DNA of 64,000 nt from Diploptera punctata (taxonomy: Eukaryota; Arthropoda; Insecta; Blattodea; Blaberidae). The notes below the pieces were generated by a model that worked only from the letters and a program-made list of their open reading frames with translations, did no database searches and was not told the DNA's origin. Shown one piece after another: positions 10,721 through 22,954 of the stretch. Where the stretch lies: assembly GCA_030220185.1 (NCBI GenBank), contig JASPKZ010008350.1:310001-374000 (forward strand), read 5' to 3'. A program made the translations under genes and the position numbers. How positions within the stretch are numbered: position 1 is the stretch's first letter; every line of letters starts with the position of its first letter.

Positions 10721-12060
10721 ATGATGAAAGGAGATGAAGACCTTATATTTACGGAGGTCTGCGAACGCCTGACGCACCGTCACAAGGGCAGGTGAAATAA
10801 ATTAAACTAAATTGATGAGATGGGTGTGGAGAAATGATGAAAGAAAATTTATGGCAGGGGAAAAATGGGAGAAACCCCGAACTGAAATGAAATAGTAAAT
10901 CAAATTACATTAAAATGTTAAAATACAGCATCATTTAATGCGTCAACATGGTTCGACAGATAGTGTTTAAAGTTTCTGGGCTATAAGTGAATTCAATAAT
11001 TTGAAACATAAGATCCAGACTTCTAGATTATAAAACTTTTCTCAAGAGTAAATAACAAACATATCTGTTTATACAGAGGGCTCCCATGGAACTAGAGATT
11101 GGAAACGTCTGTCATAGATGACTTTCCAAGAATTAGAAAGCTGCTATAAATACAGGCAGCATTTCACGAGTACTGCAGAGTGATGTTTGTTGAAATCTTG
11201 TTCCAAAGTTTTTTTTTATTTCTTTTGTGTCTTTCCGAGTTGACATGAGTTTCTCTTAAAACGACCTGACGACAAACATCCCATCAAAAAGATCACAGAA
11301 GACAGAAATCTTCTGAAATAAAAACAACAACAAAAACTATGACAAAGCATAGATATAAGTTGATGTTCAAGATATTAAACATAGGCCTATAACAAGATAA
11401 CAGTAAGATGCGTTGCAAAATGATACAACCGTCATACCGATGGCAAGGCAAATCTAAGTAACAAACATAGATACAATCAGAAATCTTATTTGGATATACA
11501 GTATACATTGTGATATATGTCTGTGAAAAACAGCAACTGAATTTACCGTTTAAATTGTAACTTAATTTAATAGAATAGGCCTACCTGGGGAATGGAAACT
11601 TAAACCAACATTTATGGATACCATTTTTGGGTTGCAAAATTTTACAACTGATGGACGTACTAGCCAGTGAAAGAGTTAGTGTTAGATAGGCAAGTTAGTG
11701 TTAGTTTGGGCAAGTTAGGTGAGAAAATGGGCTAGTTAGTACGCCAGATTAGTTTAGCGTTCACTTGTTTGTTATCGGGTTTTTGTGTTAAGTTGGCTAC
11801 AGTGTCTGAGCAATGACTAATACAAGTTCACATTGCAAATATGCTGATTTTAGGTTAGTCTGACCTCAATTTCTCACTTTATTTTAAGACATTTTTCACT
11901 TATTTTTAAATAAACGTATATTATATATTTCTGAAGTAATTATTCATATAGGGCCTACTGCAACATTCAATTGTGTGTTTTACCATTTTTTAGTTTGAAT
12001 TTATGTTGGTGGCATAGTGGTATAGACTCCCCGATCTTAGAATGAGTGTAGAATGTGTAT
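10721..12060. other. No gene; TAGGCCTA octamers only
   Basis: A+T-rich unique-looking sequence. It contains TAGGCCTA at about 11381, 11576 and 12120 and the variant TAGGGCCTA near 11955. A low-complexity run of gttag-type words lies at 11670-11730. Confidence 0.5.
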
Positions 12061-12240
12061 CACAAAGAAGAAAGAGATTGGGATAACCTAAACACAGAAC
12101 AATTATTCACAGGAAGCCATAGGCCTAAAAGGAAGAGGGTCGGAAGAAAATTACTGCTTAAAATAAGAAAATGAAAAATTATAGGGAACAGGGAATCAAC
12201 CCAGTTGCACAAATCTGTGAAATAAAAAAAAACAACAATA

Positions 12241-12544
<304 letters not shown>

Positions 12545-13640
12545 CATCGGTTTTTGACATCGTCCGATTCCTAATAGCCAATTTTGTCGGTCCATCCAAT
12601 CTCCTGGTTGTAGATATTTCTCCTTCATGTATGGGCCTAAATATATTTCGTGACTCCTGGAGTTTTAAGTCTTCCTCTGCCTCATCATCCCTCAGGTTTC
12701 CATTCCAAAACACATTTTGGTAGCCGATCCTCTTCCACTCGCTGGACATGTCCGTACCATCTTAATTGCTAAGTTTTAATACAATCTAAAATAGTGTCTT
12801 CAATCTTCATTTTCTCCCTTATAACTGAGTTTCTAATTTTTTCTCTTCTTGAAATTCTTGATGCCTTTCGTATAAAATCCATTTCCGTTGCCAAAATATA
12901 AGTTACTTATCTGTTTTGTTGTTAATGACCAAAGTTCTGCTCCATAAGAAATTATGTTTTTAACAATTGCATGATATCCCTATATATTAATTTTATTTTT
13001 ATTACCTACTTATATTTTATCCCACAATATTCCATTGAGGCAAGCAATTGCAAATTTTCCTTTATTATTTCTAGTTCTTATTTCCTCTTTATAAATTCCA
13101 TATCGCATTTATTTATTTTAATTCCTAAATATGTGATCTCACTACAAGATTTTATTGTTTGTCCAATCTCCAAAATTAAATTTTGTTCTGGTTCACCAAT
13201 TGATAAATATTTTGTTTTCTTCATGTGCAAAATTAATCCCTATTTATCATATTCTTCTATTAATTTTCTAGCCATATATTCTAAATCTTCACAATCTTGT
13301 GCAATTAACAATTGATCTGCAAAATTTAAGTTGTATAAAGTTATATTGTTTGGAATAGGAATTCCGATGCTTTAACATTTTCTCCTCCAATTCTTTAATA
13401 TTTCATTTACATATATTTTAAACAAAATTGGTGATAGACAACTTGACGTAGAACTTGATCGTAAACCATATGCCAATTTACTCACAATTTTAATTTTAGA
13501 TATGCAATTGTCATATAAATTTTGTACAGAGTTAATTATTATAGTCTTTTTTTATGATTTTATAGGCTCTCCGAAGGGCGTTCTAAATAATTTGGTATCT
13601 TAATAATATCTTTGGATAGATAGCGGGCCAGGAGAACATA
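12545..13640 (-). mobile_element. RTE-like LINE: RT palm to C-terminus, degenerate
   Basis: The minus strand encodes, across stops and shifts: SVQNLYDNCISKIKIVSKLA, CLSPILFKIYVNEILKNW (palm), LNFADQLLIAQDCEDLEYMA (the catalytic F/YADD box, here FADQ), LILHMKKTKYLSIGE, ITYLGIKINKCDM, and finally LRWYGHVQRVEEDRLPK. Loss of the second aspartate and several stops mean no activity. The 3' end runs into the tetranucleotide array. Confidence 0.8.
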
Positions 13641-14425
13641 CATATATAGGAATTTATGAGATGAAGTCAGGACTTCCAGTAAGAATTCAGGTTACTTATA
13701 CTCTACATAAAAGAAAGTCAATGTCACGGGTTACAAACAGTTTAACAAAACTAGGAATGAAATGTTAGCAAGACGAAATACGAATTTATATGAGAACATG
13801 TCAACCATAAAGATAGGATCTGTCAATATTAATATTTAATGTTAGGATGCAACATTTACTAATAATTTTAGTTCAAGAAAGAGAGAGCTGAAGTGCAGGC
13901 TTTACCCGTAGATTAAGAACTATCATTTTATTTGGTATTCATTTTTAGAGCTTAAGTCTTATTTTTATAAATTAAATATTCCTAAACAATCCTAAAAGCG
14001 TAAATAAAACTCTACTTACGTAGACTGCCCTGCAGGACGGCTGATGTGTCGCCGGGACGCAGCCCGGGACCTCACTGTCCCTAGCTCTCTCTGGTTCAGT
14101 TTTTTTATAATATTCTTCTAGCCTATTCTCTTGAGTTGTTTTGAAAATTTCCTGTCTCTTGTCGCAAGATAAACATATTATTTCTGGAAAAACTTTCGCA
14201 TTATATAAACATATTTCTAAATCTTTCTAAATGAGTTGCTACAATTTGTTTGTTCAGTAGGAGCTACAGGGTGATTTAAGATTTAGTATGTCAATTATAT
14301 AAATAAACGATATAAGTTTAATCCGGTTAAACCCGTGATTTATCAAGTTAAGCACTATCACAACAGTCTTAATTTCCATACGTCTTAAAGCAAACCATAG
14401 TTTCTCTATAGGGACATTGTCGTAT
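13641..14425. other. No recognisable feature
   Basis: A small GC-richer patch at 14020-14095 (gccgggacgcagcccgggac) stands out from A+T-rich surroundings; I cannot assign it. Confidence 0.5.
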
Positions 14426-14426
14426 G

Positions 14427-14427
14427 C

Positions 14428-14481
<54 letters not shown>
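14427..14481. repeat. (AAT)n microsatellite
   Basis: Eighteen AAT triplets at the 5' truncation point of the following LINE copy. Confidence 0.95.
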
Positions 14482-14483
<2 letters not shown>

Positions 14484-14484
<1 letters not shown>

Positions 14485-15092
14485 TTTGGTAATGGCATTC
14501 CAAGGGAAAAATCAAATCAGATCCAAAATAGCAATAGGAAACAAAATCATAGAACAGGTGAACCATCTCAATTATCTAGGATGTGATATTTAATTTAATT
14601 CTGATAATGATATAACTAATAAAATAGCAAAATTCCAGGGAATATGTGGTACGATAAAACGATCACCAAATGATAAAACAACAAGAGAGACCCAATTGAA
14701 ATTTTATAAAACATTGGCAGTACCGGTACTGCTCTATGGTTCAGAAGCCTGGATACATAAAAAAACAAGATCTAAGTAGGATAACGGCGGCAGAAATCAA
14801 GTTTTTGAGATCTGTTAAAGGGTGCACTAAGGAAGACAGAATCAAGAACACAGAAATAAGACAGGAACTTGAAATATTTGCAATAACTGATAAAATAGAT
14901 ACATATAGACAAAAATGGAAGCAACACATAGACAGAATGAATGAAGATAGATATCCAAAACAAATAACAAAATACAAACCTAAAGGCAGTCGAGATGTGG
15001 GCAGACCTAGAAAGAGAGGCTGAAGTCGGAACGGGTCAACAGACCTAATCCATGAATGCAGATGATGATGATGATGATGATGATGATAATTT
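14484..15092 (+). mobile_element. RTE-like LINE 3' end (group R5)
   Basis: MAFQGKNQIRSKIAIGNKII, VNHLNYLGCDI then a stop, KFYKTLAVPVLLYGSEAWI, then after a frameshift FLRSVKGCTKEDRIKNTEIR, KWKQHIDRMNEDRYPKQI and GSRDVGRPRKRG. The 3' end is gggtcaacagacctaatcca followed by (GAT)n at 15058-15092. The second copy is at 41775-42032. Confidence 0.85.
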
Positions 15093-15163
15093 GGAGCACC
15101 CTTCCTGGATGCAAGAGGATCAGTGTATTACTGCGGTCCTCAGATTGCCAGCTGAAGATCTGG

Positions 15164-15190
15164 AAGAGAGAGAGAGAGAGAGAGAGAGAG

Positions 15191-15227
<37 letters not shown>

Positions 15228-15240
15228 GAGAGAGAGAAAG
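15164..15240. repeat. (GA)n microsatellite
   Basis: An almost pure GA run with a few interruptions. Confidence 0.95.
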
Positions 15241-15524
15241 TAACTGGGTTATTTATGTGGTAATTAAATGCGGAATATATGAGTTACGTAGCTCGCCGTT
15301 TTGAAACCAGAATGGTAGATAAGATTCACTAGCTAACATTACTCTTGTAAAATTACCCCCAACGCTACACAGTTATTATGCTCTTTATTGAGCCATCAGA
15401 CTTGGTATCGTCTTAATAGAATCTTTAGTTGAAGACGTTTCAACAGTATTTACAGCTGTAAAAACTATGAAAATAAAACAAGAGATATATTAATAACTTT
15501 AAACTCCGTATTTGCATAAAGTGA

Positions 15525-15725
15525 AATCTTCAATATTTACAGTGTAATAAACTACTTGATTTTACTATCTTTAAAATTAAATGCATCTAAATTCTATATA
15601 TTTATAAGAAAATATATTTAAATATCAATGTTTACAGTGTAATAAATTACTTGATTTTACTATCTCTAAAATTAAATGCATCTAAATTCCATATATTTAT
15701 AAGAAAAATAATTTAAATATTTATA
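15525..15725. repeat. Two-copy tandem duplication, ~95 bp unit
   Basis: The unit atttacagtgtaataaactac ... catctaaattctatatattt starts near 15535 and again near 15630 with few differences. Confidence 0.85.
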
Positions 15726-15769
15726 TTTATTTATGAATATTATATTATAGACTATAGTTATTAATTATA

Positions 15770-16060
15770 TAATTTTTAGTAAAAGTCAATATTAATACTA
15801 ATAAAATTCACAGTACCAATAAGGTATGTTCATTTGACTACATATTAAGAGCTCATATGAAGGCTAGAAATGTTTAACTATTGCTCCTTGCAATTTGAGG
15901 ACTTTGCTCATTTCTATGTTATGTTTGTCAAATAGTAATATATTTTTTTGCAATTGATTAATATGACACACAACTCCTAGACAGAATCAGTGATGATAAG
16001 TATATTATTGGTTAATTTATTTTTGTGAGATTTATTTTGATGGCTCATGTTTTTTATCTT
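15770..16060 (+). repeat. Dispersed repeat R290, copy 1 (uninterrupted)
   Basis: Shares ttgcaatttgaggactttgc, ttatgtttgtcaaata, atatgacacacaactcctag and attggttaattta with the split copy at 16553-16690 plus 18183-18300. Confidence 0.7.
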
Positions 16061-16289
16061 CTTCTTTACTTCAGTCAGTTTTACTTCTCAACTTATATGT
16101 ACTTTGTGCATGCCACATGAAACCCGGGCCTTACAGTATCACGACTTGTCGAGAGAGGGATTTTAAAACTGTGCATCACATAATACATTTTTGACCATAA
16201 GGACACAGAGGATCTCTCCGAATGAGCAATCTGCTCAATATCAGGGCCTCCTCCAAGACAACACAATATAGGCCTAAGACGAAACATAC

Positions 16290-16322
16290 TATTCACACAC
16301 AAACACACACACACACACACAT
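16290..16322. repeat. (CA)n microsatellite
   Basis: About ten CA dinucleotides. Confidence 0.85.
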
Positions 16323-16364
16323 TCATGCCAAACATGGTGCATGTGATAATAATGATTATGATGG

Positions 16365-16533
16365 CTAGGTGACGTTCGGGAAACGTTTGGGCCTTAATGT
16401 TTCCTGATATTTGCCTTACAGGTGAGGAAAAACCCCGAAAAAAAATCACCCAGGAAACTTGTTCCGATCAGGGATCGAACCCGGGCCCGCTGAATACATG
16501 ACATAGATGCTACCCCATAACTACAGCTATGGA
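16365..16533 (-). mobile_element. SINE-F
   Basis: A reverse tRNA-derived SINE: the head complement has the B-box-like gggatcgaacccgggccc, the body complement has caggtgaggaaaaaccccga, and the tail block reads acgttcgggaaacgtttggg. Same family as 31526, 49689, 59406 and 60726. Confidence 0.8.
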
Positions 16534-16552
16534 CGTAAGATATACTTAAGAA

Positions 16553-16690
16553 TAATTATTTAATTTTTACTAAAAACACCAATATGATCAGTTCATATAT
16601 GATTAGTAAGAGGTCATATGGAGGTAGACATTTTTAAGTATTTTCCTTGCAATTTTGGAACTTTGCACATTTCTTTGTTATGTCTGTCAA
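16553..16690 (+). repeat. R290 copy 2, left half
   Basis: Diverged match to 15770-15930 ending at gtctgtcaaata. The matching right half resumes at 18183, so roughly 1.5 kb was inserted in this copy. Confidence 0.6.
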
Positions 16691-16773
16691 ATACATTATA
16701 CGTTGCAACAGCGCTACGAAGCTCGCATTAGCCGTACTCGACAAGCGCGCGGCTGTTTAACTGTTTAAAAAGT

Positions 16774-17660
16774 ATTACATACTTACTTACTTACTTAATT
16801 ACTTATTTACTGGCACTGGCATTATCGAACCCGTAGGTTCATGGCCGCGCGGACATAAGCTCTCCATACATCCCTATCCTGAGCTAATGCTTTCCAATCA
16901 TTCCCTGTATAATCTACTTCCTCCAAATCATGTTATTCTCCCATCTCATTCTTGGTCTACCAACTGCGCGTTTTCCCTCTGGCTTTCCTACAAGCAGCTT
17001 CCATGCAAGTCTTTCATTCCCCATACGTGCTACATGTCCTGCCCATCGCAGTCTACGAGACTTAACTGTTGTTATTAAATCTGGCTTCCTATAAAGACCA
17101 TGTAGTTCACTATTATGTAGTCTTCTCCATTCACCTGTCTGTTCATCTCTCTTTGGTCCGAAAATTTTCCTAAGTACTTTATTCTCAAATATTTGTAATC
17201 TCCTTTCCTCCCTTAAAGTAAGAGTCCATGTTTCGCACCCATTTAGGCCTAATATAACTGGTAGAATAATAGTTTTATATATTTTCAGAACAAGCGTCTG
17301 GTACTCATTTCCGCTAGAGGCTGAGTCGACCCCAGGGCCACAGTGCCGCCAGAAGGTTTGGGTCAGTTTAAAAATCCTGACCCCAACGGGACCTGAACCC
17401 TCGACCTTCCGGCTTGTAGCGCAGTTCCTTAGCCATATGCTTCGGCGTGTCAAAAAAAATGCTCTAGTACAAAATTAAATAGTAGAGGAGATTGTGCATC
17501 TCCTTGCTTCAAATCATTGTGGATTTTAAAACTGTTTGACTATACGCACCCTACTCTTTGTGCCATTTAGACACATTCATTTAAGTCTAACTAACTTTTT
17601 ACGAATTCCGAACTCCAGCAGGATACTATACAACTTCTCCCTCTTAATTGAATCATATAA
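16774..17660 (-). mobile_element. RTE-like LINE (group R4), RT remnant interrupted by a SINE
   Basis: From 17660 downwards the minus strand encodes an RT palm remnant (KLYSILLEFGIRKKLVRLK and then CLNGTKSRVRIVKQF). A SINE-A follows (17450-17287), then the thumb and tail: PVILGLNGCETWTL, NELHGLYRKPD-type residues (here SELHGLYRKPDLITTVKSRR), LRWAGHVARMGNERLAWKLL and GKRAVGRPRMRWENN. The segment between palm and thumb is missing. The 3' end is cactggcactatcgaacc-type sequence with a (GTAA)n tail at 16774-16810. Confidence 0.85.
17287..17450 (-). mobile_element. SINE-A inside an RT remnant
   Basis: Reverse copy: the tRNA-like head complement is at the right (ccggcttgtagcgcagttcc) and the body (gagtcgaccccagggccaca) at the left. 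The 3' half and tail are missing at the junction gaacaagcgtctgg. The minus-strand frame reads straight through it, making a false fusion ORF. Confidence 0.85.
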
Positions 17661-18182
17661 AAAAGTATTACATAGCCTATAATATTATAACGTATATTGA
17701 AAAAGTTGTCCTTCTTCGGTTATACATCCATTGTATCTGGAAACCACATTCTCGCTTACGCAAGTGAGTTCTTGAAGGTGGCACTTCAGCAGGAAATACC
17801 GATTAAACTCATTACCTATCTGTCGTGCAGACTGTTACTTAAAATAATTTTTACACACAAAAATACGATGCACCAGCGAAATCGATTTCACCATCTTGTT
17901 AACTTAAAGCTGATTTTTAATATTCATGGAATCCACTGTTTAGGTGTTTGATTAACATGTTACAATTTTAAAATCCATACCTGATGTATCAGACATCCTC
18001 AATTAAAGTTTTACTTCACAATTTTAAAATTTTAACATTTTAAAGCTGATTAACTGCATCCACGTGCCGTAAAGGCCAAACCGGATGGGCGCGCCGCACG
18101 CTGATGCAAGCCACATAGCCCACTTTATGAACCCCCGCTCGAGCGGTTACAACCTACATTGTAGACCGGTAGTAGGCCTATT
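17661..18182. other. No recognisable feature
   Basis: An 84-codon plus-strand frame (17697-17951) has no recognisable motif and is probably chance. A GC-rich patch at 18060-18150 (ggatgggcgcgccgcacgct) is unassigned. Confidence 0.45.
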
Positions 18183-18300
18183 ACATTTTCTGCAATAGAC
18201 TAGTATGACATACAACTCCTAGGTCAAACCAGTGATACTTTTACAATTGGTTAATTTAGATTTAATTCAATGGGTTATGGTTTTTAGGCTTATGTTAAAG
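18183..18300 (+). repeat. R290 copy 2, right half
   Basis: Matches 15945-16055 (agtatgacatacaactccta, tacaattggttaattta). Confidence 0.6.
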
Positions 18301-18384
18301 ACGCTTGAACACCTAATGCCATATCACGTCTAGAATATTTGATTATCCAGTGTATTATGAATAATACTAGCCTGACTACTGAGT

Positions 18385-18530
18385 AACCATGTGTTCATGT
18401 GTAATTTTGGCGACAAAGGAATACCTGGGGCAAAAACGTCAATCAGGTTGGTCGGCATATGGATTTGAATCTGAGGCGTCGCGAATACGAGGGTCAAACG
18501 CTACTGACTGAGCCAACTCTCTCAGCAGGC
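18385..18530 (-). mobile_element. tRNA-like SINE remnant
   Basis: On the minus strand: ttggctcagtcagtagcg (A-box-like) and cagattcaaatccatatg (B-box-like), spaced as in a tRNA. The acceptor stem does not pair well, so it is a SINE head or tRNA pseudogene rather than a gene. Confidence 0.5.
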
Positions 18531-18779
18531 GTATCTCTTGTTCAAATTTTTAGTAGTCATGATCACCAGCATTAGAATCCATTTGGGGAGTTAAGATAAT
18601 TTTCCTGGGTAAATTTTTTAAGTGAACACGGGATGAAGGAGAATTTGTTGAATCCTTGAAGGCTACTATCAGATACAGGAATAGTCATATAGGCTTACTT
18701 TTATTATCAACCTGAAAGATTGTAGCAGTTGCTCGGAGTCTTAACATGGAAATAGAAAATCACGTGCATCGGAATAGAA

Positions 18780-18850
18780 CTCCATGGCGCGACAGACCTA
18801 GATGACTCTTGGCCTACCAGCCGAATGCTGACTCCACATCCATTTGTCTT
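18780..18850 (-). mobile_element. SINE-B 3' fragment
   Basis: Starts ccatggcgcgacagacctag and continues ctcttggcctaccagccgaa, the complement of the SINE-B 3' end. Confidence 0.75.
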
Positions 18851-19215
18851 TTATTGATTTTAGAGTACCGTAATTATCAAAATATAGAACATTTGCTTCA
18901 GATAGGCCTATATAATTTATGGTAGCCATTTTCAAAAAAAAAATTAAAACTTTAATAATTAGGATAACTAAGTTTGGTCATGATAATTCGACATTTCATA
19001 TTCGTCTTGTTTAGAATGAATAGCCTATAGGCCTATGAATTAATTATGTTTTGTCTTAAAAGGTAAAATGTTCGTACAATATAGGTGTAATTATTATAAC
19101 ATCTATAAAGGTTCCGGTTGGCTTCAAATTTCTTGAAAAGTTTTGGGTGTTTCGGAGATGGCTCCGGCTAATCACACATCAGGGTAAGCCCTCCATGTTT
19201 TTATGAGCCCAATAA
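18851..19215. other. No gene; two TAGGCCTA octamers
   Basis: A+T-rich. The octamers are near 18903 and 19028. Confidence 0.5.
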
Positions 19216-19217
19216 AA

Positions 19218-19440
19218 AAAGTCTGTATAGAAGCTTCTTGTAGGAAAACCAGAAGGAAAACGCCCAGTTGGTAGACCAAGAATGACGTGAGAGTATAACA
19301 TTAACCACGATTTAAGGGAAGCAGGTTATACAGGGGTGGACAGGTAAACAATAGCTCAGGATAGAGATGTGTGGAGAGCTTATGTCCGCGCGATCATAAA
19401 CGCACGGGTTCGATAGTGCCAGTGAGTTATTTATGTGATA
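19218..19440 (+). mobile_element. RTE-like LINE (group R4) 3' end
   Basis: Begins aagcttcttgtaggaaaacc (encoding KLLVGKPEGKRPVGRPRM with changes) and ends ggttcgatagtgccagtgag, the family 3' end. Confidence 0.8.
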
Positions 19441-20264
19441 TAAAAATTTAAAATCCTCTCCTGGGAGATCTTACGAGTGTAATGTCTGGGTTGATGAGGT
19501 GAACGTAAAGATAACCCACGTACAGATGGAGAGGTTAAACTAAAAAAGAGAGAGAAAGAGAAGATTACTAAATAATAATGCTTATAGCTATTTAGATATG
19601 GCTCAATATTGATAATCTGAAGGATAATGCTAATCAGGGATTCTCTCCATGAAAGCCACGTAATAGCGGTCGCGCATATCCTCTATGCAGGGTCTTCAGC
19701 TCTAGGCTTGGCTTGGCTCGGCTTCCTTTGCGCTAAATGCAAACGATCTTAAGATCTCTAAGATTTACTACACAAGCGCCTGTCGCTTTTCAACAAAGTT
19801 ATCATACCTATTTAATTCGAAAGAATAGACATTAACGGTTTGTTTTACAAGAACTAAAGCCATCTTCTCATCTCGAAGCCAACAGAAATTCTTGGCACGG
19901 AATTTAACAACTAAATAGACGTGTTTATTAATCCAGCAAGTGAGAAAGCCCTTTAAGGTTGGCTTGTAATGGAGAAGGAGAAATGGTAGGAGAGCTTGGC
20001 ACACAAGTTTATAGCGTCGGGAAGATAGATGCTTCAACTTGAGACTTGGAACCTTACGCGGAAATAAATTCTCCCCAAAGAGGATGAATGTTTCCTGAGG
20101 AAAAGAAAAAAAAGTCCTATTTTTAATACTCTTCTTCTCCTTTCACCCGAACAAGTCTTTACTCTTAAGTGTAGCCAAGTAGCCAACCCACATTTTATCT
20201 CATTACTGCTTCAGTTCATTTTGAGATATGCGTATTTTAAAACACAATAAAACAGACCAGCCTC
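19441..20264. other. No clear gene; one 89-codon minus frame
   Basis: The minus-strand frame 20037-19768 (starting MKHLSSRRYKLVCQALLPF) is the longest non-repeat frame nearby and has no motif I recognise. A direct word repeat aggcttggcttggctcggct is at 19702-19722. Nothing else is seen. Confidence 0.4.
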
Positions 20265-20460
20265 AAGGGCTAATGGTCAGCATTCTGACTACAGCTCATT
20301 AAGTCCCGGGTTCAATTCCAGGTCAAATCTTAGGATTTTTTCTCAAATTCCTGCAGTTGCTCATGGTTTGGAATTTAGATTAAGTTTAGTTTTTCGGACT
20401 CTCTTGGCCCTTCATTATCAGTTATCACTCATTACATAATTCCAGAGATAACAGAGGAGG
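20265..20460 (+). mobile_element. SINE-D (tRNA-derived)
   Basis: Head gggctaatggtcagcattct, B-box-like cgggttcaattccagg, then a short body ggattttttctcaaattcct. Only copy in the window. Confidence 0.6.
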
Positions 20461-20467
20461 AATAGAA

Positions 20468-21125
20468 GTTATTCTTCTTCGGCACTTCCTGGATTAGGCA
20501 TTAGCTGCCTGTTCAGTCTTCACTAATACATCTAAGACCATCTCTTTCGAGGACGCCCGACATCTCTTCTTCCTCTCGGAAAATAATGTAAGATTTTATT
20601 TGGTAATCTACTTTCTTCCATTCTTTCTACATATTCTTTCCACTGAATCTTGTTGTTAAATATCTTTTCTTTTATGGATAAATGTGCAGTTCTTCACGGA
20701 TATCCTCGTTTCTTATCTGGTCCATTCTAGTGCATCGTTTTACTCTTCTTAAGAATGTAATCTCTGTTGCTTGGATTTTACTTTCTTGTTTGGAAATGAT
20801 AATCCATAGGACAGGGACCGCCATTGTTTTATAAAATTTTAATTTTGTTTGTTTATGGGCTTTATTTTTCAATGTTGTATTTATTGTGCCACAAATAGCT
20901 TGAAACTGATGAATTTTATATTCAATATCTTTATAATATCCATAGCTGATATCATATCCTATATATTTAAAGTGGGATACTTGTTCAATAATTTCGTCTC
21001 TAATTATTATTTTTGCACGCAAAGTGTTTCTTCCACAAAATGTCATTACTTTTGTTTTACTTACTGAAATTTTAAAATTTTAATCGCTACATTTTGTATT
21101 TAGTTTATAAGCAGCCAATTGTAAC
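20468..21125 (-). mobile_element. RTE-like LINE 3' end (R5-related)
   Basis: The frame 21046-20672 encodes MTFCGRNTLRAKIIIRDEII, VSHFKYIGYDISYGYYKDIE, KFYKTMAVPVLW and FLRRVKRCTRMDQIRNEDIR. The downstream tail is shifted (SERKRRCRASSKE-like) and ends in GAAGAAGAAT. The layout matches the copy at 14484. Confidence 0.8.
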
Positions 21126-21700
21126 AGATCTTCAGGAATAGAAGTTCAGTAGTTAAAATGTTAGAGCGATAGTGTGAAATAGCAATAATGGACGAATAAA
21201 GTAATTCCTCAAAAGCTACTAACTAAAAACCTAAGTGGTTCAATTGGGGGGAAGTATAAAATTATAAGCGATAGATGTTATACCCAAGATAAAGGAAGGA
21301 CAGTGAAAGAGAAATACCTAATGACATGTAAAAGGAATTAAAACTATCAGTTTTGATATGTAGACAATAGCATTGGGAATTGAAAAATATGGGACAATAT
21401 AATAAAAAAGTTGATATACACGAGTAGGCCTTACACGACACATCTAGCTGTTACACATAATTTAGAATGGAGGGCGTTCCAAAACACAGATTCGCGTGAC
21501 TCGCACTCGTAACCAGTTACCATAATAATCAGGAAAGCATTCTTAACACCAGCAAAATATAGTGTGGTCGTTACTCTTTCCTGGCACAATCATGTGGAGC
21601 AACAAAGGAGCTTAGCGTTTCTGTCTCGGCTCAAGTGTACTTGCACACAAACTTTGGTACACAGTTATTCAAAAGTAAAGCAAGCATTTTGAAAATGTAG
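21126..21700. other. No recognisable feature
   Basis: A+T-rich with short chance ORFs. Confidence 0.45.
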
Positions 21701-22903
21701 AGTGTTAAAATTTGTACAGATAGTGAAAGCTTACAAATAGCAGCGTATCAATTATTCAAAATTGCCAACAAATATAATATGAAAATTTCCACTTCAAAAT
21801 CCAAAACAATGGCAATGTGTGGAAAAAACATACAACGGGTGAAAATTGAGATTGATGGAAAAATATATAGAACAAGTGTCAGATTTCTCTTACTTAGGAA
21901 GTGTATTTGCATAGTATAAGAGTGACATTGATTCAAAATTACAAAAATATAATAAAATGAATGGGGTAATACGAAGACATTTTGGTAAACAGATGAGGAC
22001 AGAGACAAAACTAAGATTACATAACATCACATCAAAAGCTGCTCTAAAATACGGAAGTGAAATTTGGATTTTAAATAAAAGAAACTCTCATAAAATGCGA
22101 AAATATCTAAATTTTTAAGAATTTTAGGGTTAATAAATTCTATCTTCAAGCCACAGTTAGTCCAAAAGCATTCAAGACTGAAAGTGTATAAAACACTGGC
22201 TCTTCCAACTCTTTTGTATGGTAGCGAAGTATGGACGTTGAAACAGAAGGATATACAGAGACTTAGATCTGCTGAAATGAGATATCTTCGGAGGACTGCA
22301 GGATACACACTACTAGATCACAAAAAAAATGAAGACATCTTAGAAGAATTACACATGGAATCTTTAGAAAACAAAATTTCTGATTATAAGTCAAGATGGA
22401 TACAACATGTTCATCGAATGGAAGATCACAGAATACCCAAACTAATGTTAAGATATCAACCTGCAGGAAGAAGAAGACCAGGACGTCCACTCAAAAGACT
22501 TCTGGATGGTGTTTCTCTTGAGGCCGAAACAGGTCAACAAATGGCCTAAATTCGTGAATGTACTATGATGATGATGATGATGAACTCTCATAAACTTCAA
22601 GTAAGCCAAATGCGCTTCTTACTATCATTGTTAGAAGTTAATAGACTGGATCACCAAAGGAACACTATTATCAGAGGAAAACTTGGAGTAACGAGTTTAA
22701 ATGAAGATATACAAAGATACCAACAAGAATGGAAAAATCATCTGAGGAGAATGGCAAGAAATAGACTTCCAAAATTGGCATTCCAATATACCCCAACTGG
22801 ACATAGGGACCAAGGAAGACCAAAACATCGGTGGAAAGATCAAGACCATCTTCGCTAGGTTTACCGTACAGGCCACATGGCCTAAAACGAATTTGTCCAT
22901 GAC

Positions 22904-22905
<2 letters not shown>
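21701..22905 (+). mobile_element. RTE-like LINE 3' end (group R6), split by a nested LINE
   Basis: The left part (21710-22094) encodes, with shifts, IQRVKIEIDGKIYRTSVRFL, RRHFGKQMRTETKLRLHNIT and KYGSEIWILNKRNSHK. After the insertion it resumes as LEVNRLDHQRNTIIRGKLGV, QEWKNHLRRMARNRLPKLAF and GHRDQGRPKHRWKDQ. Its 3' end is ccacatggcctaaaacgaat followed by (GATGAT)n. The relative is at 50460-50755. Confidence 0.85.
22095..22582 (+). mobile_element. RTE-like LINE end (group R1) nested in R6, with TSD
   Basis: A 488-bp 5'-truncated copy of the 3526-4000 element, nearly identical in protein (RWIQHVHRMEDHRIPKLMLR against RWMQHVHRMEDHRIPKQMLR). It is flanked by AACTCTCATAAA at 22083-22094 and 22583-22594. 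It carries an uninterrupted C-terminal frame (22184-22549) and an ATGATGATG tail, so it is a recent target-primed insertion. Confidence 0.95.
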
Positions 22906-22941
<36 letters not shown>

Positions 22942-22942
22942 C
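22902..22942. repeat. (GAT)n microsatellite, LINE tail
   Basis: Expanded simple tail of the R6 LINE. Confidence 0.9.
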
Positions 22943-22954
22943 AGATAGTGAAGA

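Noticed and set aside
14254..14566. Poly-L and poly-I frames
   Set aside because: Microsatellite translation.
16914..17453. 179-codon frame as a single protein
   Set aside because: Its first third is antisense SINE-A fused by chance to an RT tail; it is not a real gene.
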